Assembly (NCBI GenBank): GCA_044432925.1
Contig: JAWXUE010000027.1
Span: forward strand, 1 to 18,692
DNA from: JAWXUE01 sp044432925
Lineage (GTDB): Bacteria; Bacillota_I; Bacilli_A; Acholeplasmatales; Anaeroplasmataceae
Reading direction: 5' to 3'
Length of the DNA stretch: 18,692 nucleotides
Made by a program: the position numbers and the translations under genes. Positions 6,124-14,437 of the stretch are shown here, one piece after another. The notes under the pieces were generated by a model that searched no databases, had not been told where the DNA came from, and worked only from the letters and a program-made list of their open reading frames with translations. How positions within the stretch are numbered: the stretch's first letter is position 1; each line of letters opens with the position of its first letter.

Positions 6124-7928
6124 AATTTTTTAATCTCCTTTTTAATATGTTCATCTCCTAAGTTATATTTATTTAAGACACTTGTTATATCTCCATGAAC
6201 TAAATAATCATCTACATTTAAACACATGTGTTTTACTTTAATTTGATAGTTTAATTGATTAATTTCATAAACTACATTACTACCTAAACTATTTTGTTTA
6301 ACAATTTGTTCATATATTAAGATATTTTTATATTTATTAAATGTTTTTATTGTTTTTAAATCTAATGGTTTAATAAATAATGCATTTATTATATCTACTT
6401 TTAAATTATTATCTTCAACTATTTGTTTTATTCTAACTAAATCAGGACCATAAGATATAACACATGTATCACTATTATTATTTAAAATGTAATACCATGA
6501 TTCATCTTTTATATCTATACTATCTTCTAAAGATGCTTTTGCTTTAGGATATCTAATTACCATAGGATTATTTTGATTAAAATAATATCTTATAAGTTTA
6601 TTTGATTCTGAAGCATTCATTGGCATAGCTATTTTAAAATTAGGCATTGAAGTAAACATAGAAACATCATATACACCTTGATGAGTTGAACCATCTGGTC
6701 CTACTATACCTGCTCTATCTAAACAAACTAAAACTTTAAGATTTTGTCTAGCTATATCATTTAAGAAATAATCATACGCTCTTTGAGCAAATGTTGAATA
6801 CATTGACACAACTACATTTTGATGTTCTAATGCTATTCCTGATGCCATAGCAACGGCATGTTCTTCAGCTATCCCAACGTCTATTATATCATTTGGATAT
6901 TCTTTTAAAAATAAATCTAGTTTTGTTCCACCTAACATAGCAGGATTAATAATTTTAAAATTAATTTCTTTTCTAGCATTTATTAACGCTTGAGAAATAA
7001 CTTCACTAAAAGAACCATCTTGAATTGTTTTATCAATACCTAAAACAGGATCAAAACTACCAACTCCATGAAAATTTTCTTTATCTTTAACAGCAAAATC
7101 ATATCCTTTACCTTTTTCAGTTAATAAATGAACAAGTATAGGTTTATTTAATTTTTTTGCTTTTTGAAGTGACTTAATTACTTCTTTTATATTGTTACCA
7201 TTATAAGGTCCGAAATAATCAAATCCCATATCCTCAAATATATTATCAAATTGTAAAAACCCTTTAATACCGCGCTTTATTTTATGTAAATACGAAGTGA
7301 AGAAACTAGGTAATATTTTATGGAAGAAACATTTTGTAGTTCTCCATAATTTAGTGCCTCTAATTTTATTTAGATTTTTATTTAATCCACCCACACTTTT
7401 ACTTATTCCCATTTTATTATCATTTAAGATAATTATTGGATTTTTATTTATTTCATTTGTACAATTTAGAGCTTCAAATGCAACACCATTTGCAATTGCT
7501 GAATCTCCTATAATTGATACAACACTTCTGTTATGTTCATTAGCATATAACATACCTAATTGAGTAGATATACTTGTAGATGAATGTCCTGATTCAAAAC
7601 AATCATGGATACTTTCTGCTCTACTAATATAACCACTAAGACCATCAAATTTTCTTAACGAATGAAACTCTGATGCTCTACCTGTTAGTATTTTATGAAC
7701 GTATGATTGATGCCCAACATCAAATAAAAATTTATCATTAGGACTATCAAATACATAATGAAGTGCTATTGTTATTTCAACGATTCCTAAATTACTTGCT
7801 AAATGTCCACCAGTTTTACTTACATTTTCAATTAAAAACTCTCTAATCTCATCAGCGAGTATTTTCATTTCATTGTAACTTAAATCTTTTATAAAACTAG
7901 GGTCTGTAATTTTATATAAATCAAACAT
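6114..7928 (-). CDS. dxs: 1-deoxy-D-xylulose-5-phosphate synthase
   Basis: First enzyme of the MEP isoprenoid pathway: thiamine-diphosphate-dependent condensation of pyruvate and glyceraldehyde 3-phosphate. It has 604 residues, slightly short against about 620-630. Visible landmarks are GGHLASNLG with the substrate histidine near residue 42, DVGHQSYVHK, the metal/ThDP motif (GDSAIANG near 141, with NDNKMGIS near 170), FHGVGSFDP, the catalytic glutamate in DVGIAEEHAVA, and HQGVYDV. The ThDP motif has GDS where GDG is usual. The first in-frame start, TTG at 7931, is too close to the SD, so ATG at 7928 behind AGGTGATT is chosen. xseB ends 8 bases upstream; ispA, usually between them, is absent. 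Confidence 0.96.
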   Translation of the reverse strand: MFDLYKITDPSFIKDLSYNEMKILADEIREFLIENVSKTGGHLASNLGIVEITIALHYVFDSPNDKFLFDVGHQSYVHKILTGRASEFHSLRKFDGLSGYISRAESIHDCFESGHSSTSISTQLGMLYANEHNRSVVSIIGDSAIANGVAFEALNCTNEINKNPIIILNDNKMGISKSVGGLNKNLNKIRGTKLWRTTKCFFHKILPSFFTSYLHKIKRGIKGFLQFDNIFEDMGFDYFGPYNGNNIKEVIKSLQKAKKLNKPILVHLLTEKGKGYDFAVKDKENFHGVGSFDPVLGIDKTIQDGSFSEVISQALINARKEINFKIINPAMLGGTKLDLFLKEYPNDIIDVGIAEEHAVAMASGIALEHQNVVVSMYSTFAQRAYDYFLNDIARQNLKVLVCLDRAGIVGPDGSTHQGVYDVSMFTSMPNFKIAMPMNASESNKLIRYYFNQNNPMVIRYPKAKASLEDSIDIKDESWYYILNNNSDTCVISYGPDLVRIKQIVEDNNLKVDIINALFIKPLDLKTIKTFNKYKNILIYEQIVKQNSLGSNVVYEINQLNYQIKVKHMCLNVDDYLVHGDITSVLNKYNLGDEHIKKEIKKLCV

Positions 7929-7936
7929 CAAATCAC

Positions 7937-8149
7937 CTATTCCTGATTAAAGTCTACTATATCTTCTTCTACTTTTTTTACTATTAAATCTTCTGTTGTT
8001 TTAAAAATTTCATAACATCTTTTTGATAAATCTAATCCTTTTTTATATGCTTCTATTGCATCTTCTAAAGGGATATCTCTTGATTCTAATTTACTTACTA
8101 ACTCTTCTAATTGTTTTAAGTTATCTTCGAAACTTTCTTTTTTAGCCAT
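7937..8149 (-). CDS. xseB: Exodeoxyribonuclease VII small subunit
   Basis: Small subunit of exonuclease VII, which with XseA degrades single-stranded DNA to short oligonucleotides in the cytosol. It has 70 residues, of normal length, with the family pattern: SFEDNLKQLEELVSKLES, DIPLEDAIEAYKKGLDLSKRC and an acidic tail. Two helices forming a hairpin are expected. An in-frame TTG at 8158 is possible, but ATG at 8149 overlaps the xseA stop (ATGGCTAA) in the usual coupled arrangement and starts at the conserved MAKK, so I prefer it. Confidence 0.94.
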   Translation of the reverse strand: MAKKESFEDNLKQLEELVSKLESRDIPLEDAIEAYKKGLDLSKRCYEIFKTTEDLIVKKVEEDIVDFNQE

Positions 8150-9341
8150 TTTTCTCAACTACCTTTACATTTAATTTTCCATCTTTTAAACTTACAGTTA
8201 ATGTATCATCAACTTTAACATCATCAATACTTCTAACTATTTTTTCTTTATTTTGTACTAAACTAAAACCTTTATCCATAATTGATAATGGATTTAGAGC
8301 ATTTAGTTTCTCAATATTATATTTTAATATGTTTTGTTTATATTCTACTAAGTTTATCATATTAGTTTGTAATAACTTGTCTAATTGTAATCTCTTATTA
8401 TTTAATTGTTCTAATAATACAATAGGACTACAATTATCTAATCTTCTATCTAAATTAACTAAATTTTGTTTTATATTATTAATTTTATTATTAAAAGCAT
8501 TATTAATTCTTGATTCATAAATTTTAATAGAATTAACTAAAGCATTTATATCAGGTGTTGCTATTTCAGCAGCAGCCGTTGGAGTTGCCGCCCTAACATC
8601 AGCTACAAAGTCTGATATAGTAAAATCAGTTTCATGTCCTACAGCAGATATAATAGGAAGTTTTGAATTAAAAATAGCTTCTGCAACTACTTTTTCATTA
8701 AAGCACCATAGATCTTCTATAGAGCCTCCACCCCTCCCAACAATTATTGTATCTACTAAGTTATCTTCATTACATTTAATAATATTTTTAACTATAGAAG
8801 TTTTCGCTGTTTCTCCTTGTACAATTGAAGGATATACATAAATTTGAGCAATAGGGTATCTTCTTTTTATTGTATTAATAACATCTCTTACTGCTGCTCC
8901 TGTTGGGGAGGTAATAACAGCAATCGCTTTAGGATATAATGGTATACTTTTTTTCTTTGAATTATCAAAGTATCCTTTATCTTCTAATTCTTTTTTTAAC
9001 TTTTCATAAGCTAAATATAAATCTCCTAAACCTTGTTGTTGCATTTGATTCACATTTATTTGATAAGTACCATAAGGAATGTATGAACTAATAGTACCTC
9101 TTAATAAAACTGTTTGTCCATCTTTAGGATCAAAGTCAACCTTAGATGCGTCATTAGCAAACATAGTTGCACTTATCTGAGACTCTGAGTCTTTTAAGGT
9201 AAAATAAAAGTGTCCTCTTGAATTTCTTTTGAAATTCGAGACTTCACCTTCTAAGTATATATTTTTTAAGTGTACATCATTATCGAATTTATATTTTATA
9301 TATTTACTAACTGCTGATACAGTTAAATATTTATTATCCAT
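8142..9341 (-). CDS. xseA: Exodeoxyribonuclease VII large subunit
   Basis: Catalytic subunit of exonuclease VII. It has 399 residues: an N-terminal OB-fold (about 1-110, LTVSAVSKYIKYKF, EGEVSNFKRNSRGHFYF), then the catalytic domain with VITSPTGAAVRDVINTIKRR, the glycine-rich VGRGGGSIEDLWCFN, AVGHETDFTISDFVAD and RAATPTAAAEIATP. The rest is coiled coil (about 265-350) and a C-terminal SLKDGKLNVKV strand. The ATG shares one base with the nusB stop (TAATG), and its end overlaps xseB by 8 bases, so both junctions are translationally coupled. The length is a little short against 440-450, mainly in the coiled coil. Confidence 0.97.
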   Translation of the reverse strand: MDNKYLTVSAVSKYIKYKFDNDVHLKNIYLEGEVSNFKRNSRGHFYFTLKDSESQISATMFANDASKVDFDPKDGQTVLLRGTISSYIPYGTYQINVNQMQQQGLGDLYLAYEKLKKELEDKGYFDNSKKKSIPLYPKAIAVITSPTGAAVRDVINTIKRRYPIAQIYVYPSIVQGETAKTSIVKNIIKCNEDNLVDTIIVGRGGGSIEDLWCFNEKVVAEAIFNSKLPIISAVGHETDFTISDFVADVRAATPTAAAEIATPDINALVNSIKIYESRINNAFNNKINNIKQNLVNLDRRLDNCSPIVLLEQLNNKRLQLDKLLQTNMINLVEYKQNILKYNIEKLNALNPLSIMDKGFSLVQNKEKIVRSIDDVKVDDTLTVSLKDGKLNVKVVEKNG

Positions 9342-9745
9342 TATAACGATTTATTAATTTTATCGATTAAAGAGTGGATGAAACGTTTATTTTTTCCATC
9401 ACCTAAATCCGAATATTCCTTTACTATTTCTAATGTTTCATTAATAACAATATTAGCAGGAGTTTTACTTAAGAATTCAAAAGTAGCAGCTCTACATAAA
9501 GCTCTATCTACATATGATAATCTATCTAGTGTATAATTAGTTAAATTATTATCAATAATCTCATCTATTTTAACTAAATCATCTATTACTCCTTGAACTA
9601 TTTTTTTTGTGAAATCACTTTGGTCTTGTTCTAAAACTTCTACAGTATTAAGTTCTACACTTCCTACTAAGTCATAGTGATATAACACTTGCATTGCTAA
9701 TATTCTTGATTCTCTTAATTGTTGTTTTGTCATTTTTACTTGCAT
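9341..9745 (-). CDS. nusB: Transcription antitermination factor NusB
   Basis: RNA-binding helical protein that, with NusE (S10), binds boxA in rRNA leaders. It has 134 residues with the family markers RESRILAMQVLYHYD at the start, IDEIIDNNLTNYTLDRLSYVDRALCRAATFEFL in the middle, and PANIVINETLEIVKEYSD with GKNKRFIHSLIDKI at the end. ATG at 9745 has SD GGAGG 9 bases upstream; the next ATG (9733) is too far from it. It is the first gene of the nusB-xseA-xseB-dxs-tlyA operon. In many Bacillota accBC-amaP precede it and folD follows; neither is here. Confidence 0.96.
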   Translation of the reverse strand: MQVKMTKQQLRESRILAMQVLYHYDLVGSVELNTVEVLEQDQSDFTKKIVQGVIDDLVKIDEIIDNNLTNYTLDRLSYVDRALCRAATFEFLSKTPANIVINETLEIVKEYSDLGDGKNKRFIHSLIDKINKSL

Positions 9746-9771
9746 AATATAAATCCTCCGATAATAAATCT

Positions 9772-9800
9772 ATTATAACATAATTTATATATATTTAAAA
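9772..9800 (-). promoter_or_regulatory. Promoter of the nusB-tlyA operon
   Basis: On the minus strand TGTTATAAT forms an extended -10 with perfect TATAAT (9772-9777). A poor -35 (TTTTAA, about 9795-9800) lies 17 bases upstream. It is 26 bases before the nusB ATG and downstream of the spoIIIAH terminator. Confidence 0.65.
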
Positions 9801-9829
9801 CGATTAAATATGATTTAAACAAAGAAAAA

Positions 9830-9849
9830 AAGAACTATTTCTAGTTCTT
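9830..9849 (-). terminator. Terminator after spoIIIAH
   Basis: Arms AAGAACTA (9830-9837) and TAGTTCTT (9842-9849) with loop TTTC are followed on the minus strand by TTTTTTCTTTGTTT. The stem includes part of the spoIIIAH stop codon. It separates the spoIIIAH unit from nusB. Confidence 0.85.
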
Positions 9850-10318
9850 AATTGCTTACTGTTATAATTCTTACTTGTGTGTCATTTTCAAAGACACTTG
9901 ATGTAATCATACTAACCTCTACAAACGATTGTGTTGTATGAACATAATTTAATACATACACTAATAATAAATCATCTTCATATTGTACTAAACAATCTAA
10001 ATATCCTAAATCCATAATAAAAGTTTCTAGTAATATTTCATTTTCAGTTAATTGTAATACTTCTTGCATTGATAAATATGCTTCATTTTTATCAGTATTT
10101 GATGTATCTGCTGATGCTAATACATTTTCAAATTCTACTACTAACTCTTCTCTTGTTTCTAATATTTCTAATCTTTTAGTAGCAAACTCTGGATGTTTTG
10201 TTACTATACTCGGCGATGTCGTTGGAGTGGTTGTTTCATTTGGCATATTTATATAATACACCGATAACATCATTACTACTGCTAATAAAAAAATTGAAAG
10301 TTTATTTTTCTTAATCAT
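9848..10318 (-). CDS. spoIIIAH: SpoIIIAH, mother-cell component of the SpoIIIA-SpoIIQ channel
   Basis: Bitopic mother-cell membrane protein whose YscJ/FliF-like extracellular domain forms a ring and binds SpoIIQ across the septum in known spore formers. It has 156 residues against 218 in B. subtilis; the difference is a shorter linker. The signature is the transmembrane segment at about 8-23, ending in MMLSVYYI, almost as in B. subtilis (VVVLSVYYI). Next come a Thr/Pro linker (27-37), the helix ATKRLEILETREELVVEFE, DKNEAYLSMQEVLQLTE and the ring domain with LIMDLGYLD-like and FVEVSMIT strands. ATG at 10318 follows SD AGGGGGA. It is 46 bases downstream of the large GGDEF/EAL-like gene; spoIIIAA-AG are not upstream. 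A nusB gene downstream matches the usual Bacillota order. Confidence 0.9.
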   Translation of the reverse strand: MIKKNKLSIFLLAVVMMLSVYYINMPNETTTPTTSPSIVTKHPEFATKRLEILETREELVVEFENVLASADTSNTDKNEAYLSMQEVLQLTENEILLETFIMDLGYLDCLVQYEDDLLLVYVLNYVHTTQSFVEVSMITSSVFENDTQVRIITVSN

Positions 10319-10364
10319 TTTACATATCCCCCTATTTCACTAAAGTATATGTATGAGTGATTAA

Positions 10365-13300
10365 TTATATTCCTGTTGTAAAGAAATTTGTTATATCTAA
10401 ATAACTTAACTTCTCTTTATATACATCACCTATGAAATAATTAATTATTTCTTTATAATGTTCTATTTCTTCATTTTTCTTTGTATTAGTTAAAACAAAC
10501 TTAACATTTTGTTTATCAAATATATTAACTAAACTTTTTATATATTCATCATTAAATATGTTTGTATTTTTAAAATTATTTAATAAGAAGTAATGAGGTT
10601 TTAATAATGATAAATCTTCTATATCATTAAGAGCAAATCTAAATCCTTTTTGAACTAATAAAGCAATATTATCTATAGCTGCTGGATAGATTTTATTTAC
10701 TTTAAATATTACTCTTTGACTAGTTATTTTGTATTGTTTAACTTTTTCTTCTAAATAATTTACTAATGATTTTTTAATTAAACTATATTCATCTAAATGA
10801 ATAACTACATTTATACTATAATCAGTTTTTTCATATATTAAATTCATCTCATGAAAAGTTCTATTTATTAAGTATTGTTCTAAAGTAGTAGTTAAATTAC
10901 GTCTTTTAATAACTTCTTCTAATAATCCATCTTCTACAGTGTATTGGTTTAGATTTAATTTAGCCTCATAATATTCTACTAAATTTTCTTTTATACTAAT
11001 ACATTGTGAATATAATACTTTTATCGAACTTGAATCAATTGCTTCACTTATGTATGTTACTAATTGTTCTTTCATGAATCTTTGCTTATATAAATCTATA
11101 TCGTAAAACCCAATAAATTCATCATACAAGTCATCAACATTTAATATTGAATCACTTAATATTTCAAGCATTTTTTTAACTGTTTTTTCTTTTGTATCTA
11201 CAAAACTTCTATAAGTACCATACGTGAATTTAGGTATTAACCTAGTATTTATTGAACTTAGTTGTTCTATTAAATATTTATCTATTTTAGTAATAATTTG
11301 TTTTAAAACTCTTTTATCATTAACATCTTTTATTAATACAATTAATTTATCAAAATTTAAGTGATAGTAATCATAATCTTTATTAAACTCAGGTAATACT
11401 TTACCAATAAATTTTAATATATCTAAACTAAATTTTTCTTGATATAAATAAGTGTATTTTTTAAGGTCTTTAAAATTGATTAAAACTGCACTAAATTTTT
11501 TCATATCAAAATATTTATCTATTTCTATATTTAAATATTCATTATTCTTTAATTTAGTAATAGGGTTATGATAAGCTGTTACAATTAGTGATTCTTTTTT
11601 TTCTTCTATTTGAGTATAATCTTCAAAAATTAATAAATATTTATATTCAGAATTTCTTGTTATTTTAAATAAAACTTTTTTATCATTTGTTAATTTTGCT
11701 AATTGTTCTATTGATTCATTAACATTTATTTCATTAAAGTTTTTTTGAAATTCATAGTAATCTTGTGTACATATTATCGAGAAAAAACTATTTAATGTTG
11801 TTCTATTAGTTGTACCTAAAAATTGTTTAGTTTCTTTTTCACAATAAAAATAATCATTTTCTATATATCCATAATAAAACGCCTTAGCCTCAAGTATCTC
11901 AGTTTTTGCTTTATTATCTCTTATAACATCTTCTTTATCATAATTTAACAATGCTACTGAATTGTAAAATTTCGCGAAACTATGCAGTTTTTCGTAATTT
12001 AATTTACCAGAAATCATATCATCATCAGCTGATGCAAAGTATATAGCACCAAAACATTTTTCTTTAAATAAAGGGAATATAGTAGTTGTATTATATTCTA
12101 ATATTTCATTAGTAAAAGGGTTAGTAATGTTATCACTTTGTGTATTAAAAGAAATAATTTCTGTATTAACATTATGAAAGGAATCTAGTACTTTTAAATC
12201 AACATCTTTCTTGTCATATAACCTTTCTTTTTTAAAGTGAAATGATTCATCTTTAGTTACAATATAACAATCATTAAAATTTACTTGTTCATTTAGTTTA
12301 ACTAAAGATAATCTTAATTGTTCTCTAAATAAATTAGGTGTATAAAAAGGCTGATAAATAAAAGTTGTTTCTTGATAGAAATCACTCATTTCATTTAAAC
12401 TTGGTTTTGCTTTTTTAAAGTTTTTGAATGTTGGAGCATCTACTTTAACTTCTACTTTTTTTTCTTTTTTAATTTTAATAGGTTTAATTGTTTCTTCTAT
12501 TGATGAGTCTAATGTATTAACTATTTTTTTATATTCAAGTTCTATTAATTTATTTTTATATAAGTCTACAGAAATTTTATTATTTGTTAATTCATATAAT
12601 TCAACACACAACTTATAAAATTCTCTTTGTATATCTTTTGTAGCTGTTTGCATTAACTCTTCACATTTACCTTCTAAAATAATACATTGTCTATATTTAC
12701 CTTGTTGAAAATAAATTTTAAATTTTAAAAGATTAGTTAAATTACCAAAGTGTTCACTTCTTACAGTACTTTCATTTATAATTTCTAATGCAGCCTCATA
12801 ATTTTGTTTATTATATAATGATGATGCTTCAAAAAAAACTAACGATTCAAATATTTCTATTTTACCTAATTCTAATGCTAATTCTTTAGTTATTTCTAAA
12901 TTTTTGTTAAATTTATCAAACTGATCATTATCGATATACGCTTTAGCAAGCAAGTACATCCCATTTAATCTATTAGTTTTAGATGTATCATCTTGTAAAT
13001 ATAAATTGATATATCTTATTCTTTCTTCTAAATTATCTTTATTAAAATTAATCATATCTTTATAATAATGAATTAAATCAAATGAATCTAATAACTCTTT
13101 TTTTTGATTTATAGCTTTTAAGCATTCTTCTTTATTATCTTCTAAAGTTAATTCTATTAACTTATCTAATATAATTATAGAATTATCATTTGAATATCTT
13201 TTTGTATAAGTATCAACTATATTTAATATTTCTTTTATTTGTTTAGTCTCAGCGTATAAGGATAATAAATGAGATACAGCAATAGCATGATTTTCATCGT

Positions 13301-13382
13301 TTATATCTGTTTTATTTAAATACTTACCTATTTTAACTATACTATCATTTGATACATCTAGTTTTAGTATCTCATTAATCAT
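10365..13382 (-). CDS. TPR-GAF-PAS protein with degenerate GGDEF and EAL domains
   Basis: A 1005-residue predicted soluble protein. Order: helical TPR-like repeats (about 1-285), a lysine-rich linker (about 300-325), a GAF-like region (about 345-480, ending GAIYFASADDD), a PAS-like region (about 500-595), a GGDEF-like domain (about 600-765) and an EAL-like domain (about 768-1003). The join DYTQIEEKKESL-AYHNPITKLKN matches the common PAS-GGDEF boundary (AYHDPLTGLPN). The GGDEF signature site reads YHLNF (about 673-677), and EAL reads EAK (806-808); the DDFG, KID and AEGVE sites are also lost (NDIEDLSLL, LLNNF, LTNTKK). It therefore cannot be expected to make or cleave c-di-GMP and is probably a receptor or scaffold. 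No membrane segment is evident. SD AGGTGA overlaps the upstream phosphoesterase stop. It may be co-transcribed with spoIIIAH. Confidence 0.82.
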   Translation of the reverse strand: MINEILKLDVSNDSIVKIGKYLNKTDINDENHAIAVSHLLSLYAETKQIKEILNIVDTYTKRYSNDNSIIILDKLIELTLEDNKEECLKAINQKKELLDSFDLIHYYKDMINFNKDNLEERIRYINLYLQDDTSKTNRLNGMYLLAKAYIDNDQFDKFNKNLEITKELALELGKIEIFESLVFFEASSLYNKQNYEAALEIINESTVRSEHFGNLTNLLKFKIYFQQGKYRQCIILEGKCEELMQTATKDIQREFYKLCVELYELTNNKISVDLYKNKLIELEYKKIVNTLDSSIEETIKPIKIKKEKKVEVKVDAPTFKNFKKAKPSLNEMSDFYQETTFIYQPFYTPNLFREQLRLSLVKLNEQVNFNDCYIVTKDESFHFKKERLYDKKDVDLKVLDSFHNVNTEIISFNTQSDNITNPFTNEILEYNTTTIFPLFKEKCFGAIYFASADDDMISGKLNYEKLHSFAKFYNSVALLNYDKEDVIRDNKAKTEILEAKAFYYGYIENDYFYCEKETKQFLGTTNRTTLNSFFSIICTQDYYEFQKNFNEINVNESIEQLAKLTNDKKVLFKITRNSEYKYLLIFEDYTQIEEKKESLIVTAYHNPITKLKNNEYLNIEIDKYFDMKKFSAVLINFKDLKKYTYLYQEKFSLDILKFIGKVLPEFNKDYDYYHLNFDKLIVLIKDVNDKRVLKQIITKIDKYLIEQLSSINTRLIPKFTYGTYRSFVDTKEKTVKKMLEILSDSILNVDDLYDEFIGFYDIDLYKQRFMKEQLVTYISEAIDSSSIKVLYSQCISIKENLVEYYEAKLNLNQYTVEDGLLEEVIKRRNLTTTLEQYLINRTFHEMNLIYEKTDYSINVVIHLDEYSLIKKSLVNYLEEKVKQYKITSQRVIFKVNKIYPAAIDNIALLVQKGFRFALNDIEDLSLLKPHYFLLNNFKNTNIFNDEYIKSLVNIFDKQNVKFVLTNTKKNEEIEHYKEIINYFIGDVYKEKLSYLDITNFFTTGI

Positions 13383-13388
13383 TTATCT

Positions 13389-13817
13389 TCACCTCAATTT
13401 TTTAAATATAAATTCATTGTTTTCATAAACAATATATGTTTGTCCATCTCTTAATGAACCAGGATTATAAAAAGAAATATCTTCTTCTATTTTTAATACT
13501 ATATGTGTATGTCCGAATATAGCTATACTACAATCTAAACTTTGTGTTAAATAATAAAGCTTTGTTAAATCATATTTTACATCTACAGTATGTCCATGTA
13601 ATAATAAAACTTTTTTATCATCTAAAGTTATAATAAGATGATTAGGTATATTGCTAATATCACAATTACCTTTAACACTTATTATTTTATATTTATCTAA
13701 AGTTTCTTTAGAAAGTTCACTATCACCTAAACAATAAAAATTACCTTGTTCTTGTTTTAATAATCTTTCTAAAGAATCTATATCTTTATGTACATCACTA
13801 AAAAATATTGTTTTCAT
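13389..13817 (-). CDS. YfcE/YsnB-family metallophosphoesterase
   Basis: Calcineurin-like phosphodiesterase of the MJ0936/YfcE family (YsnB in B. subtilis), active on small phosphodiesters in characterised members; natural substrate unknown. It has 142 residues, somewhat shorter than the usual 155-185. The metal ligands are in order: D8 and H10 (FSDVH), D32 (LGDSE), N51 (KGNCD), H74 (LLHGHT) and H103/H105 (FGHTH), followed by YNPGSLRDG. ATG at 13817 lies 20 bases inside the rdgB 3' end, indicating coupled translation. It ends in TGA, so TGA is a stop here, and this TGA is part of the SD of the next gene. The rdgB-ysnB pairing is the same as in Bacillus. Confidence 0.92.
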   Translation of the reverse strand: MKTIFFSDVHKDIDSLERLLKQEQGNFYCLGDSELSKETLDKYKIISVKGNCDISNIPNHLIITLDDKKVLLLHGHTVDVKYDLTKLYYLTQSLDCSIAIFGHTHIVLKIEEDISFYNPGSLRDGQTYIVYENNEFIFKKLR

Positions 13818-14337
13818 TTAAAAATTCCAATAATTTTTCTATAGCATTATTTCTATGCGATATTTTATTTTTAGTTTCTGAAGATAGATTTGCTAAAGAA
13901 ACATCATATCCTGTTGGGATGAAGATAGGATCATAACCAAATCCATTACTACCTGTTTGTTTATAATCAATGCTACCGTCTAGAATACCTTCAAAATAAT
14001 ATTGATTGTCTTTTGTGTATAAACATAAAGTACAATTAAAATGTGCATTTCTTTGTTCTGTTAATCTCGATAAAATATAATCCATTTTTTCTTCAAAAGT
14101 ATCTAAGTTCATATATCTTGCTGAGTATATTCCAGGAGCATTATCAAGGGCTTTTACACATAAGCCTGAGTCATCTGATAATACAGGTTTATTATATATC
14201 TCAAAAACAGTTTTTGCCTTTATTAAGGCATTTTCTTTAAATGTTGTACCATCTTCAATTATATCATCATTGTAATTTAAATCATTTAATCCTAAACATT
14301 TAATATTATATTTATTTAATATTTCATTAAACTCTTT
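13798..14337 (-). CDS. rdgB: RdgB/HAM1 non-canonical purine NTP pyrophosphatase (5' end lost in gap)
   Basis: Hydrolyses ITP, dITP and XTP to monophosphates to keep the nucleotide pool clean. The visible 179 residues start at KEFNEIL, just after the expected MxLLIATNNKHK start; about a dozen N-terminal residues including the nucleotide-binding TxNxxK are in the N-run. Family motifs are LSDDSGLCVKALDNAPGIYSARY, GFGYDPIF and the C-terminal KNKISHRNNA. An open reading frame seems to continue through the N stretch to an ATG at 14478, but that is an artefact of an unknown-length gap; the piece beyond it belongs to another gene. It ends in TAG and overlaps the phosphoesterase gene by 20 bases. Confidence 0.94.
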   Translation of the reverse strand, partial: KEFNEILNKYNIKCLGLNDLNYNDDIIEDGTTFKENALIKAKTVFEIYNKPVLSDDSGLCVKALDNAPGIYSARYMNLDTFEEKMDYILSRLTEQRNAHFNCTLCLYTKDNQYYFEGILDGSIDYKQTGSNGFGYDPIFIPTGYDVSLANLSSETKNKISHRNNAIEKLLEFLNENNIF

Positions 14338-14437
14338 NNNNNNNNNNNNNNNNNNNNNNNNNNNNNNNNNNNNNNNNNNNNNNNNNNNNNNNNNNNNNNN
14401 NNNNNNNNNNNNNNNNNNNNNNNNNNNNNNNNNNNNN
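14338..14437. other. Assembly gap (100 N)
   Basis: Exactly 100 N. This round number is a conventional scaffold placeholder, so the real distance is unknown. The left flank is inside the start of rdgB and the right flank inside the start of another minus-strand gene. At least the rdgB start and most of one gene, perhaps more, are missing. Confidence 0.98.

Noticed and set aside
7297..7563. Hydrophobic plus-strand ORF opposite dxs
   Set aside because: It is a shadow of the highly A+T-rich dxs coding strand; the dxs motifs in this stretch are unambiguous.
10348..10355. CATACATA on the minus strand before spoIIIAH, resembling a sigma-E -10
   Set aside because: It is well placed, but no matching -35 (ATATT-type) occurs at the required spacing; the only AATATA is about 10 bases away. 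Too weak to call.
14043..14240. Plus-strand ORF opposite rdgB
   Set aside because: Antisense shadow of a clearly conserved gene; no SD.
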